The position numbers were made by a program, and so were the translations under genes. DNA of 64,000 bases from an uncultured Desulfobacteraceae bacterium (GTDB lineage: Bacteria; Desulfobacterota; Desulfobacteria; Desulfobacterales; Desulfobacteraceae): positions 1 to 64,000 of the forward strand of contig CAJWHT010000002.1 in assembly GCA_913041495.1 (NCBI GenBank), written 5' to 3'. The notes under the pieces were generated by a model. The model was given only the letters and a program-made list of their open reading frames with translations, did no database searches and was not told the DNA's origin. Of the stretch, positions 9,226 through 16,952 are shown piece by piece; positions within the stretch are counted from its first letter, which is position 1, and each line of letters begins with the position of its first letter.

Positions 9226-10838
9226 TGTCAGAACCCACACCCAAAATCATTTTGCACAACGGCAGACTTCACACCCTGGATCCTTTGCTGCCGTCGGCAA
9301 CGGCCCTGGCCGTCACAGGCAAACAGATCACGGCGGTGGGCGGCGATGCCGATATCCTTTCCATGGCCGGCCCCAAAACCCGGGTGATCAATCTGGACGG
9401 CCGGCTGGTGTTGCCGGGCCTGTGGGATACCCACTTTCATTTTTTTGAGTGGGCCAAAAACCTGGACAGCCTGGCCCTGGAAAAGGCAGATTCCTTCTCC
9501 CGGATGGAGGAGATGATCCGGGAACGGGCGTCCCGGGTGCCCGAGGGTACCTGGATCCTGGGACAGGGATTCAATGAATCGGAATGGCCGGAAAATCGGA
9601 TGCCGGACCGAAAGGATCTGGACCGTGCCGCCCCGGACCATCCGGTGTGTATCTGGCGGTGCGACTGCCATCTGGCCGTGGCCAATTCCAGGGCCCTTGA
9701 GGCTGCCGGCATCGGCAACGGATTTAAGGCCCCGGAAGGCGGGGTGGTGGTGACGGACGACAGAGGTGAACCCACCGGGGTGCTCAAGGAGCTGGCCATC
9801 AATCTTATATCGGCGCAGGTGCCGGCACTGACCCGGGCACAGCTCATGGACAACCTTGAAAAGGCTTCGGCCCGTGCCCACGCCCTGGGATTGACAGCCA
9901 TCCATGATGTCCGGCTCATGGGCGGTGAGGACGGTGCGGAATCCCTTTCCGTCTGGCAGCAGTTCCACCGGGCCGGCCGGCTGCAACTTCGCTGCCATGT
10001 GTCCCTGCCCGGGGAAACCGTTGAACAGGCCTGCCAGCTCGGACTCACCACCGGTTTCGGGGATGACACCCTGAGAATCGGCTGGGTAAAATTCTTTGCC
10101 GACGGCGGCATGGGTGCCAGGACCGGATGGATGACCGAACCCTATCTGGATGCGGACTTCGGCATGCCGCTGACCCCGGTGGAAGACATCCAGCGGGGGG
10201 TAACCATGGCTGACCGGGCCGGCCTGAGCTGCATGGTTCACGCTATCGGAGACCGGGCCTGCCGGGAAATGATCCAAATGTTCGCCCGTGTGGAGGCCGC
10301 AGGGCAGAGCAACTGCCATCTGCCCCACCGCCTGGAGCATATCCAAATGATCCTTCCCGAGGACCTGGACCGGATGGCCCGGCTGAAAAATCTTGCCGCC
10401 TCCTGCCAGCCCAACAACCTGAGCCTGGATATCTCCATGATCGACCAATGCGCAGGTGAGCGGGGTAAATTTGCCTACAGCCTCAAACCCATAATGGAAA
10501 CAGGGCTGCCCCTGATGCTCAACTCCGATGCCCCGGTGGCCGATCCCAACCCCTTTGCCGGTATCTATTCCGCGGTGAGCCGCAAGCGGATGAACCGGAC
10601 ACCGGCCGGCGGCTGGTACCCCGAACACCGGCTGACGGTGGAAGCCGCGCTTAAGGCCTATACCCTGACCCCGGCCCGGGTGTCGGGCTGCGGGGATATC
10701 CTAGGCTCACTGACCCCGGGCAAATACGCGGACATCGTGGTGGCGGACCGGGATATCTTCAGTGTTGATCCGGATACCCTGGCAGAAACCAAGGTCGATT
10801 TCACCCTGTTCGACGGAAACATCGTCCATGGATCCTGA
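9222..10838 (+). CDS. YtcJ-like metal-dependent amidohydrolase
   Basis: This is an amidohydrolase of the amidohydro_3/YtcJ group, which hydrolyses N-substituted amides or similar bonds. Near residue 70 the metal motif DTHFHFF (HxH) is visible. Further typical sites are a lysine in WVKFFADGG, a histidine in CMVHAIGDRA, LEHIQM, and NSDAPVADPNP for the metal-binding aspartate. The C-terminus closes with the normal composite beta domain (GKYADIVVADRD). The start at 9222 overlaps the racemase stop by four bases and gives 538 residues; the ORF track start at 9156 lies inside the racemase gene. It probably acts on a derivative of the substrate imported by the transporter encoded downstream. Confidence 0.85.
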   Translation: MMSEPTPKIILHNGRLHTLDPLLPSATALAVTGKQITAVGGDADILSMAGPKTRVINLDGRLVLPGLWDTHFHFFEWAKNLDSLALEKADSFSRMEEMIRERASRVPEGTWILGQGFNESEWPENRMPDRKDLDRAAPDHPVCIWRCDCHLAVANSRALEAAGIGNGFKAPEGGVVVTDDRGEPTGVLKELAINLISAQVPALTRAQLMDNLEKASARAHALGLTAIHDVRLMGGEDGAESLSVWQQFHRAGRLQLRCHVSLPGETVEQACQLGLTTGFGDDTLRIGWVKFFADGGMGARTGWMTEPYLDADFGMPLTPVEDIQRGVTMADRAGLSCMVHAIGDRACREMIQMFARVEAAGQSNCHLPHRLEHIQMILPEDLDRMARLKNLAASCQPNNLSLDISMIDQCAGERGKFAYSLKPIMETGLPLMLNSDAPVADPNPFAGIYSAVSRKRMNRTPAGGWYPEHRLTVEAALKAYTLTPARVSGCGDILGSLTPGKYADIVVADRDIFSVDPDTLAETKVDFTLFDGNIVHGS

Positions 10839-12225
10839 AACCTGCAAATACCTGGATGCCATCTTCAACCGGTCAGCGGACGGCCTGCTGATCTGCGATA
10901 GCCGGGGGCGGATTCTCCGGATGAACCGGGCGGCGGAACGCCTCAACGGGATCCGGGCGGATGACGTCCTGGGCCGTGATGTGAAAAGCCTGGTGGACGA
11001 AGGACAGATCAACCGGTCCGCCACCCAGGAGGTGCTGGAGACCCGCCGCCAGGTCAGCCTGGTGCAGAGTACCCCGAGATCCGGATACACCCTCCTGGTC
11101 ACGGGCACCCCGGTGTTTGACGAAAATGAAGATATCGCCTATGTGGTGGTCAACGAACGGGATATCTCTTTAATTGAAGACATGCGCCGGGAACTGGCCC
11201 AGGTCCGCCAGGCCTCGGAGAAAATGCGGGAGGAGCTTACCGGTCTCGCCCTGATGGAACTCAAGGAGAACAATATCGTCGCCCAGAGTTCCTCCATGAA
11301 GCTCACCGTGAACCTGGCCCTGAAGCTGGCGCGGATGGATGCCTCCAACATCCTTATTCAGGGAGAGTCCGGTACGGGCAAGGGCCTTTTGGCCAAATTC
11401 ATTCACCAAAACGGGGTTAGGGGAGATAAACCCTTTATCCAGATCAACTGCGCCGCCCTGCCGGAAAACCTGCTGGAGGCCGAGCTGTTCGGCTATGAGA
11501 AAGGGGCCTTTACCGGCGCACGGGAAAGCGGCAAGGCCGGGCTTTTCGAACTGGCGGACGGGGGAACCCTTTTTCTGGATGAAATCGGTGAACTCTCCCC
11601 CGGGGTACAGGCAAAGCTGTTAAAATACCTGGATGACCATGAGATCATGCCGGTGGGCGGCACCATGCCAAAAACCATCGACTGCACGATCCTGGCCGCC
11701 ACCAACCGGAACCTTGAACAGCATACCCGGACCAAGAAGTTCCGCCTGGACCTTTTTCACCGCCTCAACACCTTTACCCTCTCCATCCCCCCCTTGCGGG
11801 ACCGCCCCGAAGACATCCTGGAGCTTGTGGCCATCTGCCTGAAGCAGAACAACAAGCGGTACAAACGGCGGGCCTACATCGGGCACAAGGGATACGACGC
11901 CCTTAAATCCCATGCCTTTCCCGGCAACGTCAGGGAATTGATCAATCTCATCAAGCAGGCCGTGGTCATGTGCGACAGGCGCTTTCTCGACGACTATCTC
12001 ATCCGTTCCCTGCGTCCTCCGGCCCCGGTCCAGGCGGACGCGTCCCGGCCCCATGGGGAAAACACCTCCCTTCCCGATAAGCTTGCCGCCCTGGAACGGG
12101 ACCTTATGGCCGAGGCTGCCGGCCGTTGCCGCACCACACGGGAAGCGGCGGAATTCTTAGGTATCAGCCAGCCCACCGTGGTCAGGAAATTAAAAAAGTA
12201 CGGTCTTGAGTTGATTCAATCCTGA
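10828..12225 (+). CDS. PAS-containing sigma-54-dependent transcriptional activator
   Basis: This is an enhancer-binding protein that activates sigma-54 RNA polymerase. An N-terminal PAS sensor (about 1-130) is followed by a short coiled coil, an AAA+ domain with Walker A GESGTGKG (about 179-186), the sigma-54 contact motif GAFTGA (about 226-231) and Walker B in GGTLFLDEIGE. At the C-terminus is a Fis-type helix-turn-helix (TREAAEFLGISQPTVVRKLKK). There is no receiver domain, so it probably senses a ligand directly, as PrpR- or TyrR-like activators do. The ATG at 10828 overlaps the hydrolase gene by 11 bases. A candidate sigma-54 promoter and palindromes lie immediately downstream, in front of the transporter genes. 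Confidence 0.9.
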   Translation: MDPETCKYLDAIFNRSADGLLICDSRGRILRMNRAAERLNGIRADDVLGRDVKSLVDEGQINRSATQEVLETRRQVSLVQSTPRSGYTLLVTGTPVFDENEDIAYVVVNERDISLIEDMRRELAQVRQASEKMREELTGLALMELKENNIVAQSSSMKLTVNLALKLARMDASNILIQGESGTGKGLLAKFIHQNGVRGDKPFIQINCAALPENLLEAELFGYEKGAFTGARESGKAGLFELADGGTLFLDEIGELSPGVQAKLLKYLDDHEIMPVGGTMPKTIDCTILAATNRNLEQHTRTKKFRLDLFHRLNTFTLSIPPLRDRPEDILELVAICLKQNNKRYKRRAYIGHKGYDALKSHAFPGNVRELINLIKQAVVMCDRRFLDDYLIRSLRPPAPVQADASRPHGENTSLPDKLAALERDLMAEAAGRCRTTREAAEFLGISQPTVVRKLKKYGLELIQS

Positions 12226-12362
12226 ATCTTATCGTCACAACCCCCTGTGCTTGTGCTGTATCGATCGAAATTGGCTTGATTCTATTTTGAATCGAATCAA
12301 TTTGGTTTTTATTTCAGTAGGTTATCTTGTTTTGCGTGATGCATTTATGAATCAAGCTTGAT
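12211..12362 (+). promoter_or_regulatory. Cluster of TTGATTC/GAATCAA repeats, probable activator binding sites
   Basis: Inverted copies of TTGATTC and GAATCAA occur at 12211-12228, 12276-12300 and 12349-12362, the last including the perfect palindrome ATCAAGCTTGAT. They lie 60-210 bases upstream of the candidate -24 element, where sigma-54 activators normally bind. The adjacent activator gene is the obvious candidate to recognise them; this is inference from position and symmetry. Confidence 0.55.
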
Positions 12363-12418
12363 GGGCGTATCTGCAAAAGTTTTGTATTATCAGATGGTTA
12401 GTGTTATGGTAGTCTTTC

Positions 12419-12434
12419 CGGCACGCCTCTTGTA
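12419..12434 (+). promoter_or_regulatory. Candidate sigma-54 (-24/-12) promoter
   Basis: CGGCACGCCTCTTGTA matches the consensus TGGCACGNNNNTTGCA at all but two informative positions, with the correct GG-to-G spacing. It lies about 45 bases before the ATG of the permease gene and directly downstream of the sigma-54 activator gene and its repeats. Confidence 0.6.
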
Positions 12435-12476
12435 TCCTAATAGTCAAACCTGTTTTCACCCACAAGGAAAGGACTC

Positions 12477-13343
12477 ATGAAAGAAAAACCGTGGAAACCC
12501 TGGCTGTTGCTGTCACCGTCGCTGACAGCCGTCTTTTTGCTCCTCGTCGTTCCGGTCTGTTTTGTCGTGGTTTACTCATTCTGGCTCAGGGCCCCCAGCG
12601 GCCAGGATATACCGGCATTCCAGATGGGGAATTACGCCAAGTTTTTTGCGGATTTTTTCTATCCTTCCATTTTGCTGGATACCCTGAGGGTGGCCCTGGA
12701 AACCGTGATCCTCTGCCTGATAATGGGGTATGTCCCGGCCTATTTCTTTTACAGGACCGAGTCCCGGCTCAAACCCTACCTCATGCTGCTGGTGATGCTG
12801 CCGTTCTGGATCAGTTTTATCATACGGACCTTAAGCTGGATCAATATCCTGGGGGATTCCGGGCTGATCAACCACCTGCTCATGGAGGCCGGGTTCATCT
12901 CAAGTCCCATCGGCCTGCTGTACAACGAAGGGGCCGTGATCATGGGGCTGTTGCAGTATCTTTTGCCCTTTATGATCCTCAATATCTACGTGAGCCTGGA
13001 CGGAATCGACAAGAGTCTTACCGAGGCGGCCAAAAGCCTGGGATGCACGGAGTGGCAGGCCTTTCGGGAGGTGACGCTTCCCTTGAGTCTTCCCGGGGTG
13101 TCTGCCGGGTGTCTTCTGGTCTTCGTGCTGACCTGCGGTACCTATCTGCCCCCGATGATCCTGGGGGGACCCGGCAATGACATGATCGCCAACCTCATAT
13201 TCAAACGGGTCATCGGTACTCTGGACTGGCCTTTCGGATCGGCCATCTCCACCATCCTGCTGACCCTGCTGGTGATCATTGTCTATACCTACAACCGGTA
13301 CATGGGCATCAACCAGATCTTTAAAACCCTGAGCAAAGGATAG
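12477..13343 (+). CDS. ABC transporter permease, spermidine/putrescine (PotB) type
   Basis: This is an inner-membrane permease with about six helices and the cytoplasmic EAA loop (EAAKSLGCTEWQAFREVTLPL, near residues 181-200) that contacts the ATPase. Its 288 residues match PotB-type proteins. AAGGAAAGG precedes the ATG. It is the first gene of an operon with a second permease, a binding protein and an ATPase, driven by the candidate sigma-54 promoter. The family also carries opines, glycine betaine-like and other cationic compounds, so polyamine specificity is not certain. Confidence 0.88.
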   Translation: MKEKPWKPWLLLSPSLTAVFLLLVVPVCFVVVYSFWLRAPSGQDIPAFQMGNYAKFFADFFYPSILLDTLRVALETVILCLIMGYVPAYFFYRTESRLKPYLMLLVMLPFWISFIIRTLSWINILGDSGLINHLLMEAGFISSPIGLLYNEGAVIMGLLQYLLPFMILNIYVSLDGIDKSLTEAAKSLGCTEWQAFREVTLPLSLPGVSAGCLLVFVLTCGTYLPPMILGGPGNDMIANLIFKRVIGTLDWPFGSAISTILLTLLVIIVYTYNRYMGINQIFKTLSKG

Positions 13344-13352
13344 GACGGCGGC

Positions 13353-14150
13353 ATGAAACGCTTTATCTCCGGATGGACCCTGATCAAACTCTATACCCTC
13401 TTTGTATATATATGGATGTTCACCCCCATTGTGGCCGTGGTTATCCTGGCCTTCAACCCCCAGCAGTTCGGCTCTTTTCCCATGGAAGGGGTCAGTTTCA
13501 AGTGGTTTGTCAAGCTGTCCCATAATTCCACCATTTTAGACGCCTTCAAAAATTCCATGGTCCTAGGATCGCTGACCGCGGTGTTCTCAACGGCCATCGG
13601 GGTACCGGCAGCCATGGCTTTTATCCGTTACGACTTCAAGGGAAAAGATTTTTTAAATACCCTGCTCATCGCGCCCATCATGATTCCCGAGGTGGTGCTG
13701 GGGGTGGCCCTGCTCCTGTTTATCCGGTGGCTGCAGCAGCCCAAGAGTTTTGCCTTGCTGCTCATCGGCCACGTGGTTCTGACCCTGCCCTACGTCCTGC
13801 TCATCGTCCAGGCAAGGCTTGTGGGGATCAAAAGGGAATATGAGGAGGCGGCCATGTCCCTGGGGGCGAATCCTTTGCAGACTTTCAGGGAGGTCACCTT
13901 TCCCTTGCTGGCCCCGGCCATCTTTGCGGGGATGCTGTTTGCGTTCACCATTTCCTTTGACGATGTCACGGCCACCCTGTTCTGGGCCACGGCCCAGCAC
14001 CAGACCGTACCGGTGAAAATTTTTGGCATGCTCAGAAATTCCATCAGCCCGGAGATCAACGCCCTGGGGGCTGTGATGATCGTATTGACGGTATCTATCC
14101 CGCTGGCTGCGGGGTATTTGTCCCGGCGGTTCGCCAGAGGCAGCGCATAA
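13353..14150 (+). CDS. ABC transporter permease, spermidine/putrescine (PotC) type
   Basis: This second permease of 265 residues has about six membrane helices and the EAA loop EEAAMSLGANPLQTFREV. It starts nine bases after the first permease and forms the heterodimeric channel with it. PotC-type proteins characteristically carry the segment FTISFDDVTATLFW, seen here near residue 195-210. The end of the gene is followed by a short direct repeat: GGCAGCGCATAAGAT occurs at 14139 and again at 14158, so the last codons and the stop are duplicated outside the frame. Confidence 0.88.
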   Translation: MKRFISGWTLIKLYTLFVYIWMFTPIVAVVILAFNPQQFGSFPMEGVSFKWFVKLSHNSTILDAFKNSMVLGSLTAVFSTAIGVPAAMAFIRYDFKGKDFLNTLLIAPIMIPEVVLGVALLLFIRWLQQPKSFALLLIGHVVLTLPYVLLIVQARLVGIKREYEEAAMSLGANPLQTFREVTFPLLAPAIFAGMLFAFTISFDDVTATLFWATAQHQTVPVKIFGMLRNSISPEINALGAVMIVLTVSIPLAAGYLSRRFARGSA

Positions 14151-14172
14151 GATCAGGGGCAGCGCATAAGAT
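14139..14172 (+). repeat. 15-base tandem direct repeat over a stop codon
   Basis: GGCAGCGCATAAGAT is present twice, the first copy including the stop codon of the PotC-type permease gene. It looks like a small replication-slippage duplication with no evident function. Confidence 0.7.
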
Positions 14173-14260
14173 ACAGACCGGGCAAGGTATAGAATCAGAG
14201 AAAATAGAAAAGTAAGAGACAAAGCACTTTCGATAGTTAACCCCAAGAAAGGAGAGACCA

Positions 14261-15421
14261 ATGGCAAAAGACGTGGAAAAAAGACTGGATGATGTACAGG
14301 ACGCGTACAGGCAGGGAGATATTTCCCGCAGGGATTTTGTAAAGTTCGCAGGCATGGCTGGTGCGGCCCTGGGAATCATGGGCGGACCCTTCGGCCTGGT
14401 CCGGCAGGCCCTGGCCGGCAGTAAATCCATTACCTGCCACTCCTGGGGTGGTTCCACCTCAGAAGCCCTGCGACAGTTTGCCTTTGATCCCTTTACCAAA
14501 TCCTCAGGCATCAAGGTGGTCGATGCCGCCTTCACCGGCATGGATGCCTTTTTAACCCAGGTCAAAGCCTCCTATCCCCCCGGAGGGGAGTTCAACATCG
14601 CCCATCTGTCTGCGGTATACGACTATGCCAGGTATACGGACCTGGGATTCGGTGTGGAACTGGACGAGTCCAAGATTCCCAACCTGAAAAACGTCATGAC
14701 CAAGATGACCGATACCCTAAAGGGCATCTCCGGCGGAAAACTGTCTGCCGCCCCCTATGATCTGGGACAGACCGGCATTGCTTACAACACGGATAAGATC
14801 TCAAAGGAGAAGGCCGAAAAGCTAGGGGCCTCCCTGCTCTATGACAAGAGCCTCAAGGGAAAACTGGGTTCCTGGAGCGGTGATTTCAGGACCAATATGT
14901 GGTACGCGGCCCTGCACACCGGACAGAATCCCAATAATATCAAGGATGAGGGGGCGGTATGGGATGCCCTTAAAACCCAGCGTAAACTGATCAAAAAATA
15001 CTGGGCATCCGGGTCCGAACTCATGAGCCTGTTGGGCAACGGTGAGATTTACGCCACAGTGGCCTGGTCCGGCCGGGTTGCCGCACTCCAGAAACAGGGA
15101 CACCCCATTGGCTATCTGTCGCCGGACGGCACCTACTCCTGGATGGAATACATGTACGTGCTCAAGGGCACGGATCTTGACGTGGCCCAGAAACTGCTGA
15201 ACTTCATGCTGGAACCCGAAGCGGCCATTGCCGTGGCCAAGGGCCAGAATTATCCGCCCTCACTGGATCCCACCAAGGTACCCATGCCTGAGGAAGTGCA
15301 GAAGCTTCCGGCCTTTGATCCCACAGGCAAACTGGACGGTTACCTGTTTGCGGATCCCGCCTATTGGAACAGCCACCAGCTGGACTGGGCGGAAAAATGG
15401 GATCGGGTCATGGCCGGCTAA
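14261..15421 (+). CDS. Tat-exported substrate-binding protein of the PotABCD-type transporter
   Basis: This is a periplasmic binding protein of the PotD/PotF (extracellular solute-binding) family, 386 residues. It has a long N-region and a twin-arginine motif, SRRDFVKFAG (Arg23-Arg24), before a hydrophobic core ending near QALAG. Export folded through the Tat system is therefore predicted, which is less usual than Sec export for this family. AAGGAGAG precedes the ATG. It lies third in the transporter operon. Downstream, a hairpin may protect its mRNA. The ligand-binding residues cannot be assigned from sequence alone. Confidence 0.87.
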   Translation: MAKDVEKRLDDVQDAYRQGDISRRDFVKFAGMAGAALGIMGGPFGLVRQALAGSKSITCHSWGGSTSEALRQFAFDPFTKSSGIKVVDAAFTGMDAFLTQVKASYPPGGEFNIAHLSAVYDYARYTDLGFGVELDESKIPNLKNVMTKMTDTLKGISGGKLSAAPYDLGQTGIAYNTDKISKEKAEKLGASLLYDKSLKGKLGSWSGDFRTNMWYAALHTGQNPNNIKDEGAVWDALKTQRKLIKKYWASGSELMSLLGNGEIYATVAWSGRVAALQKQGHPIGYLSPDGTYSWMEYMYVLKGTDLDVAQKLLNFMLEPEAAIAVAKGQNYPPSLDPTKVPMPEEVQKLPAFDPTGKLDGYLFADPAYWNSHQLDWAEKWDRVMAG

Positions 15422-15444
15422 GACAGTCCTTGTATAGTTAACAG

Positions 15445-15476
15445 GCCGCCGTCCGGATGTTGTTCCGGGCGGCGGC
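15445..15476 (+). other. Intercistronic hairpin after the binding-protein gene
   Basis: A 13-base stem (GCCGCCGTCCGGA, then TCCGGGCGGCGGC, one G-T wobble) has a 6-base loop and no T-run. Such stems between binding-protein and ATPase genes usually stabilise the upstream mRNA and raise binding-protein levels. Confidence 0.55.
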
Positions 15477-15506
15477 AAACCCCACATTACTTGCGGAGAA
15501 TACAGT

Positions 15507-16604
15507 TTGGCACAGGATAAGAATCCGGCATTCGTCCGGTTCAAAAATATTGAAAAGCGGTTCGGGAAGGTAACGGCAGTGGCCCAGATGGACCTTGATA
15601 TCCCCGAAGGGGCGCTTGTGACCCTCCTGGGGCCGTCGGGCTGCGGCAAGACCACCCTGCTTCGGATGCTGGCAGGCCTTGAGACCCCGACATCCGGGGA
15701 TATCTACATCAAGGACAAGCGGATCAACGATACACCGGTACACCGGCGGAATCTTGGCATGATCTTTCAGAATTACGCCCTGTTTCCCCATAAAACCATA
15801 TTTGACAATGTGGCTTTCGGCCTGAAGTATCGGGGATTTTCCAGGGATGAGATGACCACCCGGGTGGAAAAGGCCCTGGAAACCGTCCGGCTGCCCGGGG
15901 TGGCCGACCGGATGCCCTCCCAGCTTTCCGGCGGCCAGCAGCAGCGGATCGCCCTGGCCCGTGCCATTGTCATCGAGCCCGACGTTCTGCTCATGGACGA
16001 ACCCCTGTCCGCCCTGGATGAAAACCTAAGAGAAGACATGCGACGGGAAATTGACAACCTCCAGCAGGTCTTGGGGGTCACCACTATTTTCGTTACCCAT
16101 GACCAGCGGGAGGCCCTGTCCATGTCGGACAAGGTGGTGGTCATGAAAGACGGCATTGTCCAGCAGGAAGGGGACCCGGAAGAGGTGTATAACAATTCTG
16201 CCAATCATTTCGTGGCGGATTTTCTGGGCCATTCCAACTTCATTGACGCCAGGGTGGAGGCGAAAGAAAACGGGTATCTGACCGTCAGCCTGGCCGGCGG
16301 CAGCTCCGTCAGGGTTAATCCTGCAGGCCCATTTGCACCCGGGGACAGGGCAGAGATCGTCATCCGGGCCCAGAAAATGACCCTGGGTTTCCGGGAGGAC
16401 CTGTCCCGTGAACCTGAAATGAACTATTTCACGGGCAAAATCGTTGACCGCAGTTATATGGGCGGAGAAGTCAGCTATTTTGTGGAACTGCCCACCGGCA
16501 AAGTACTCCATGTGATCAATTTTGTTAAACGCTCTCCCTACCGCCGGGGCGATGAAGTGTTCATCCAGGTGGACCCGTATCACTGCAGGCTCCTGGGCGA
16601 CTGA
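15507..16604 (+). CDS. ABC transporter ATP-binding protein, PotA type
   Basis: This ATPase of the spermidine/putrescine importer family has 365 residues. It has Walker A GPSGCGKTT (near residue 39), Q-loop in FQNYALFPH, signature LSGGQQQR, Walker B VLLMDEPLSALD and the switch histidine in FVTHDQ. The last third is a TOBE-type regulatory beta domain. The start is a TTG at 15507 with GCGGAG eight bases upstream; no ATG fits. It completes the four-gene transporter operon and is followed after 19 bases by the 108-residue gene. Confidence 0.9.
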   Translation: MAQDKNPAFVRFKNIEKRFGKVTAVAQMDLDIPEGALVTLLGPSGCGKTTLLRMLAGLETPTSGDIYIKDKRINDTPVHRRNLGMIFQNYALFPHKTIFDNVAFGLKYRGFSRDEMTTRVEKALETVRLPGVADRMPSQLSGGQQQRIALARAIVIEPDVLLMDEPLSALDENLREDMRREIDNLQQVLGVTTIFVTHDQREALSMSDKVVVMKDGIVQQEGDPEEVYNNSANHFVADFLGHSNFIDARVEAKENGYLTVSLAGGSSVRVNPAGPFAPGDRAEIVIRAQKMTLGFREDLSREPEMNYFTGKIVDRSYMGGEVSYFVELPTGKVLHVINFVKRSPYRRGDEVFIQVDPYHCRLLGD

Positions 16605-16623
16605 GCCTGTAACCGAGACGACC

Positions 16624-16950
16624 ATGGATTCCTTCCCTGCCAATCAAGGTCCGGTGGAACAAAGTTTTTCCTGGATCAAACGGGGGTTGGATCCCACCCA
16701 GAGCTATATCATTTTCGAACATGATCTGAAGCACCGGGGCGAATCCATTTTCGATCCCTCACACCGGATCTACGCCTTTTTGAAGGAAAAAAAGATGGGG
16801 TGGCAGCAGGTGGTGGATATGGATCTTGCCACGGAATACCTGGTGGTTCAGGTCCCGGCCGGCAAAGAGGATGCCGTGCTGGGCAAAATACTGGGGTTCG
16901 GGTTTTCCGAACATATTGTTTTTTACATATTCAAGGCAGAAGAGGTGTAA
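16624..16950 (+). CDS. Conserved-context protein of 108 residues, unknown function
   Basis: A small soluble protein without signal or membrane segment, rich in aromatic residues (QSYIIFEHDLKHRGESIF, FSEHIVFYIFKAEEV). The ATG at 16624 follows the ATPase gene by 19 bases, and the stop is two bases before the GTG start of the radical SAM gene, so the three are almost certainly co-transcribed. The ORF track start at 16522 lies inside the ATPase gene. I recognise no domain. Its position suggests a partner, substrate carrier or regulator of the double aminomutase-like protein, which is inference only. Confidence 0.7.
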   Translation: MDSFPANQGPVEQSFSWIKRGLDPTQSYIIFEHDLKHRGESIFDPSHRIYAFLKEKKMGWQQVVDMDLATEYLVVQVPAGKEDAVLGKILGFGFSEHIVFYIFKAEEV

Positions 16951-16952
16951 TT

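Noticed and set aside
9228-10628. 466-codon minus-strand ORF
   Set aside because: It is antisense to the amidohydrolase gene in a GC-rich region; its translation has no recognisable domain and the sense frame is clearly the gene.
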